Shown here: positions 62,660 to 64,000 of the stretch, piece by piece
How positions within the stretch are numbered: position 1 is the first letter of the stretch
How the letters are laid out: each line of letters starts with the position of its first letter
Origin: Eonycteris spelaea
Lineage: Eukaryota; Chordata; Mammalia; Chiroptera; Pteropodidae
Length of the DNA stretch: 64,000 nucleotides
Direction of reading: 5' to 3'
NCBI GenBank assembly: GCA_003508835.1
Contig: PUFA01000068.1
Span: 8,441,501-8,505,500, forward strand
Notes under the pieces: generated by a model
What the model was told of the DNA's origin: nothing
What the model saw: only the letters and a program-made list of their open reading frames with translations
Database searches by the model: none
Translations under genes and position numbers: made by a program

Positions 62660-62872
62660 ATAATTAAATCACTGACTGTGGAACTGTACTTTCTGAGTAA
62701 ATCCCAGCTTCACCTCTACTGCTGTGTGACCTTGGGCAAATTATGGAAGCTCTTCATGGTCAGTTTTATCATCTGCAAAATGGGAGAATAGTAACATCTC
62801 TCTGAAGTATGTTGGGATTAATAAATAAAGCACTCAGAATAATACCCAATGCATAGAAAGTCAGCTACTGTG
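62660..62872 (+). mobile_element. MIR SINE, sense
   Basis: 'ctgctgtgtgaccttgggca', 'aattatggaagctcttcatg', 'catctgcaaaatgggagaat' and 'ataataaagcactcagaata'-like text are sense MIR. Confidence 0.9.
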
Positions 62873-63204
62873 GTTGTGTTTGTGGTTGTTTTCATCTCCT
62901 TGCATAAAACTACACGTGATGATTCTATACTTCTATTTGTCTAGAGCATGTCCAAATCTCCCAGTGATTAGTATTTATACTTTCAGCTTTCATTGGCTGA
63001 GACCATATAAGACAGAAAGCTGCTGTGGATTCATGCTGTTTAAACTCGCCATGTAGTAATCATAAAATCCCCTATATTTGTTGTGTAAGACATTGATTCA
63101 GTTATAGACAATGCTTGGTGAACTAACGTACAGGTCCCAGATTCTTCCAGTAACAATATGCTCCCCAGTTAGAAATCTCTGATCTAAAATATTGCTGTTT
63201 CCTC
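62873..63204. other. No feature recognised
   Basis: About 330 bases, AT-rich, nothing supported. Confidence 0.5.
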
Positions 63205-63305
63205 CAGCATATTCATGGCCCATGGTAGGCACTAAGTTAATGTTTGAATAAACAAATGACTGGATGGATGCATGGATGAATGGTTGAATGAATAGATGGA
63301 TGCAT
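63205..63305 (+). mobile_element. L2 3' end passing into a (TGGA)/(TGAA) array
   Basis: 'catggtaggcactaagttaa' followed by 'tgtttgaataaacaaatgac' is the L2 terminus. TGGATGGA, TGCATGGA and TGAATGGT units follow. Confidence 0.75.
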
Positions 63306-64000
63306 CTGTTTTGCATTTGCCTCTTGATTTAGTTTGAACAGAATAATGAGTGTGTATATGTATTAATGTGTGTGTGTCTGTGAACATTTGCAGAGAAAGC
63401 CTGAGCTCCTTCTGTCCCAGAGAACAAGATGGTCATAGTTACATTGTTTGTGTATTCTCCCATCTTTTAGTTTATAAGGTCATTTTCACTGGAGACTTTT
63501 CAGCTATCTGGAGTTGACAGAAGATAAGCACTCCCTCTGCCTCTCTCAGGCCTTCCCCCTCCAACAATGAGGGCTTTGTGTTGGAAAGATTGCCTGTGGA
63601 TGCTTCATTCCCAAGGCTCCACAGCCTTGTCTGGCTTCTATCAAGAGTGCTTATGGGGGAGGGGACACAGACAATTGAATTCGGGGAGCAGCGCCTGTGG
63701 CCTGGTGCCAGCGCAACAAGTCAGGCTGTGGTAGATAATTTAATATCTGTTCTGGGATATAGGCAGCCTGGTTACCTGAGGTGGTTATCCAGCCACCTGA
63801 AGCCAGTGCCATGAAAGTCATCAAGCTCTGATATCCAGACCCTTTTGCTCAGGGCCCAGGAGATGATGCTGGAGAGGATGGGTGGGAAATGGCAGAGGGA
63901 CAGGTGGCCAGTCTCATGGTGTGAAGAATTTCACCCTATAAGGACAAAGGCTGCTGTGGCTACTGCATTTTAGGGCTTCAATTCACTAATGAGATTAAAA
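63306..64000. other. No feature recognised
   Basis: About 700 bases to the window end. A 78-residue frame (63578-63814) has no domain. I support no gene. Confidence 0.5.

Overview
The window reads as nuclear DNA of a placental mammal, most likely a primate. It is saturated with decayed mammalian repeats: MIR, L2, L3/CR1-like, old L1 (L1M grade), MaLR/MLT1-type solo LTRs, and MER5A/MER1-type hAT transposons. The MER1-type copy at 13113-13330 points to a primate, because that family is, to my knowledge, largely primate. I found no Alu and no lineage-specific SINE of rodents, carnivores or ruminants, so the species call is an inference. All repeat families are named from remembered consensus features, not from a search.

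I see no convincing protein-coding exon, no tRNA, rRNA or snRNA gene, and no CpG island. The longest open frames (158, 146, 134 and 133 residues) have no recognisable domain. They are the length expected by chance in 64 kb, or they overlap repeats. The window is best described as intergenic or intronic sequence.

Layout. 1-13000: L2 and MIR copies, an L1 fragment (4286-4800) and a probable old DNA transposon (5082-5566). 13000-21400: MER1-type and MER5A transposons, a nested pair of L1 fragments with a visible target-site duplication (15390-16690), an antisense MLT1-type LTR, several MIRs and an L2. 21400-29400: MIR-rich, with a nearly perfect 100-bp tandem duplication (23728-23910), a 320-bp polypyrimidine tract (26245-26570) and a second LTR. 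29475-33145: the largest element, two stacked antisense L1s including a dead reverse-transcriptase fragment. 33200-39750: L2 with a reverse-transcriptase fossil (35005-35480), a perfect 42-bp palindrome (36067-36108) and an antisense L1. 40900-46400: two antisense MLT1-type LTRs and an LTR-like element that carries a small hAT-type element with a perfect 8-bp target duplication. 46400-64000: (TGAA)n, (GATA)n-(GA)n and (GT)n arrays, a MIR split by an L1, an L1 3' end (57380-58115) and more MIR/L2.

No genes work together here. Functional candidates are limited to possible CTCF-like sites, a few unique AT-rich stretches that could be conserved enhancers, and repeat-derived hairpins. I did not find a new biological system. 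The most notable features are the complete lack of young SINEs over 64 kb, the palindrome, the recent tandem duplication and the nested-insertion records.
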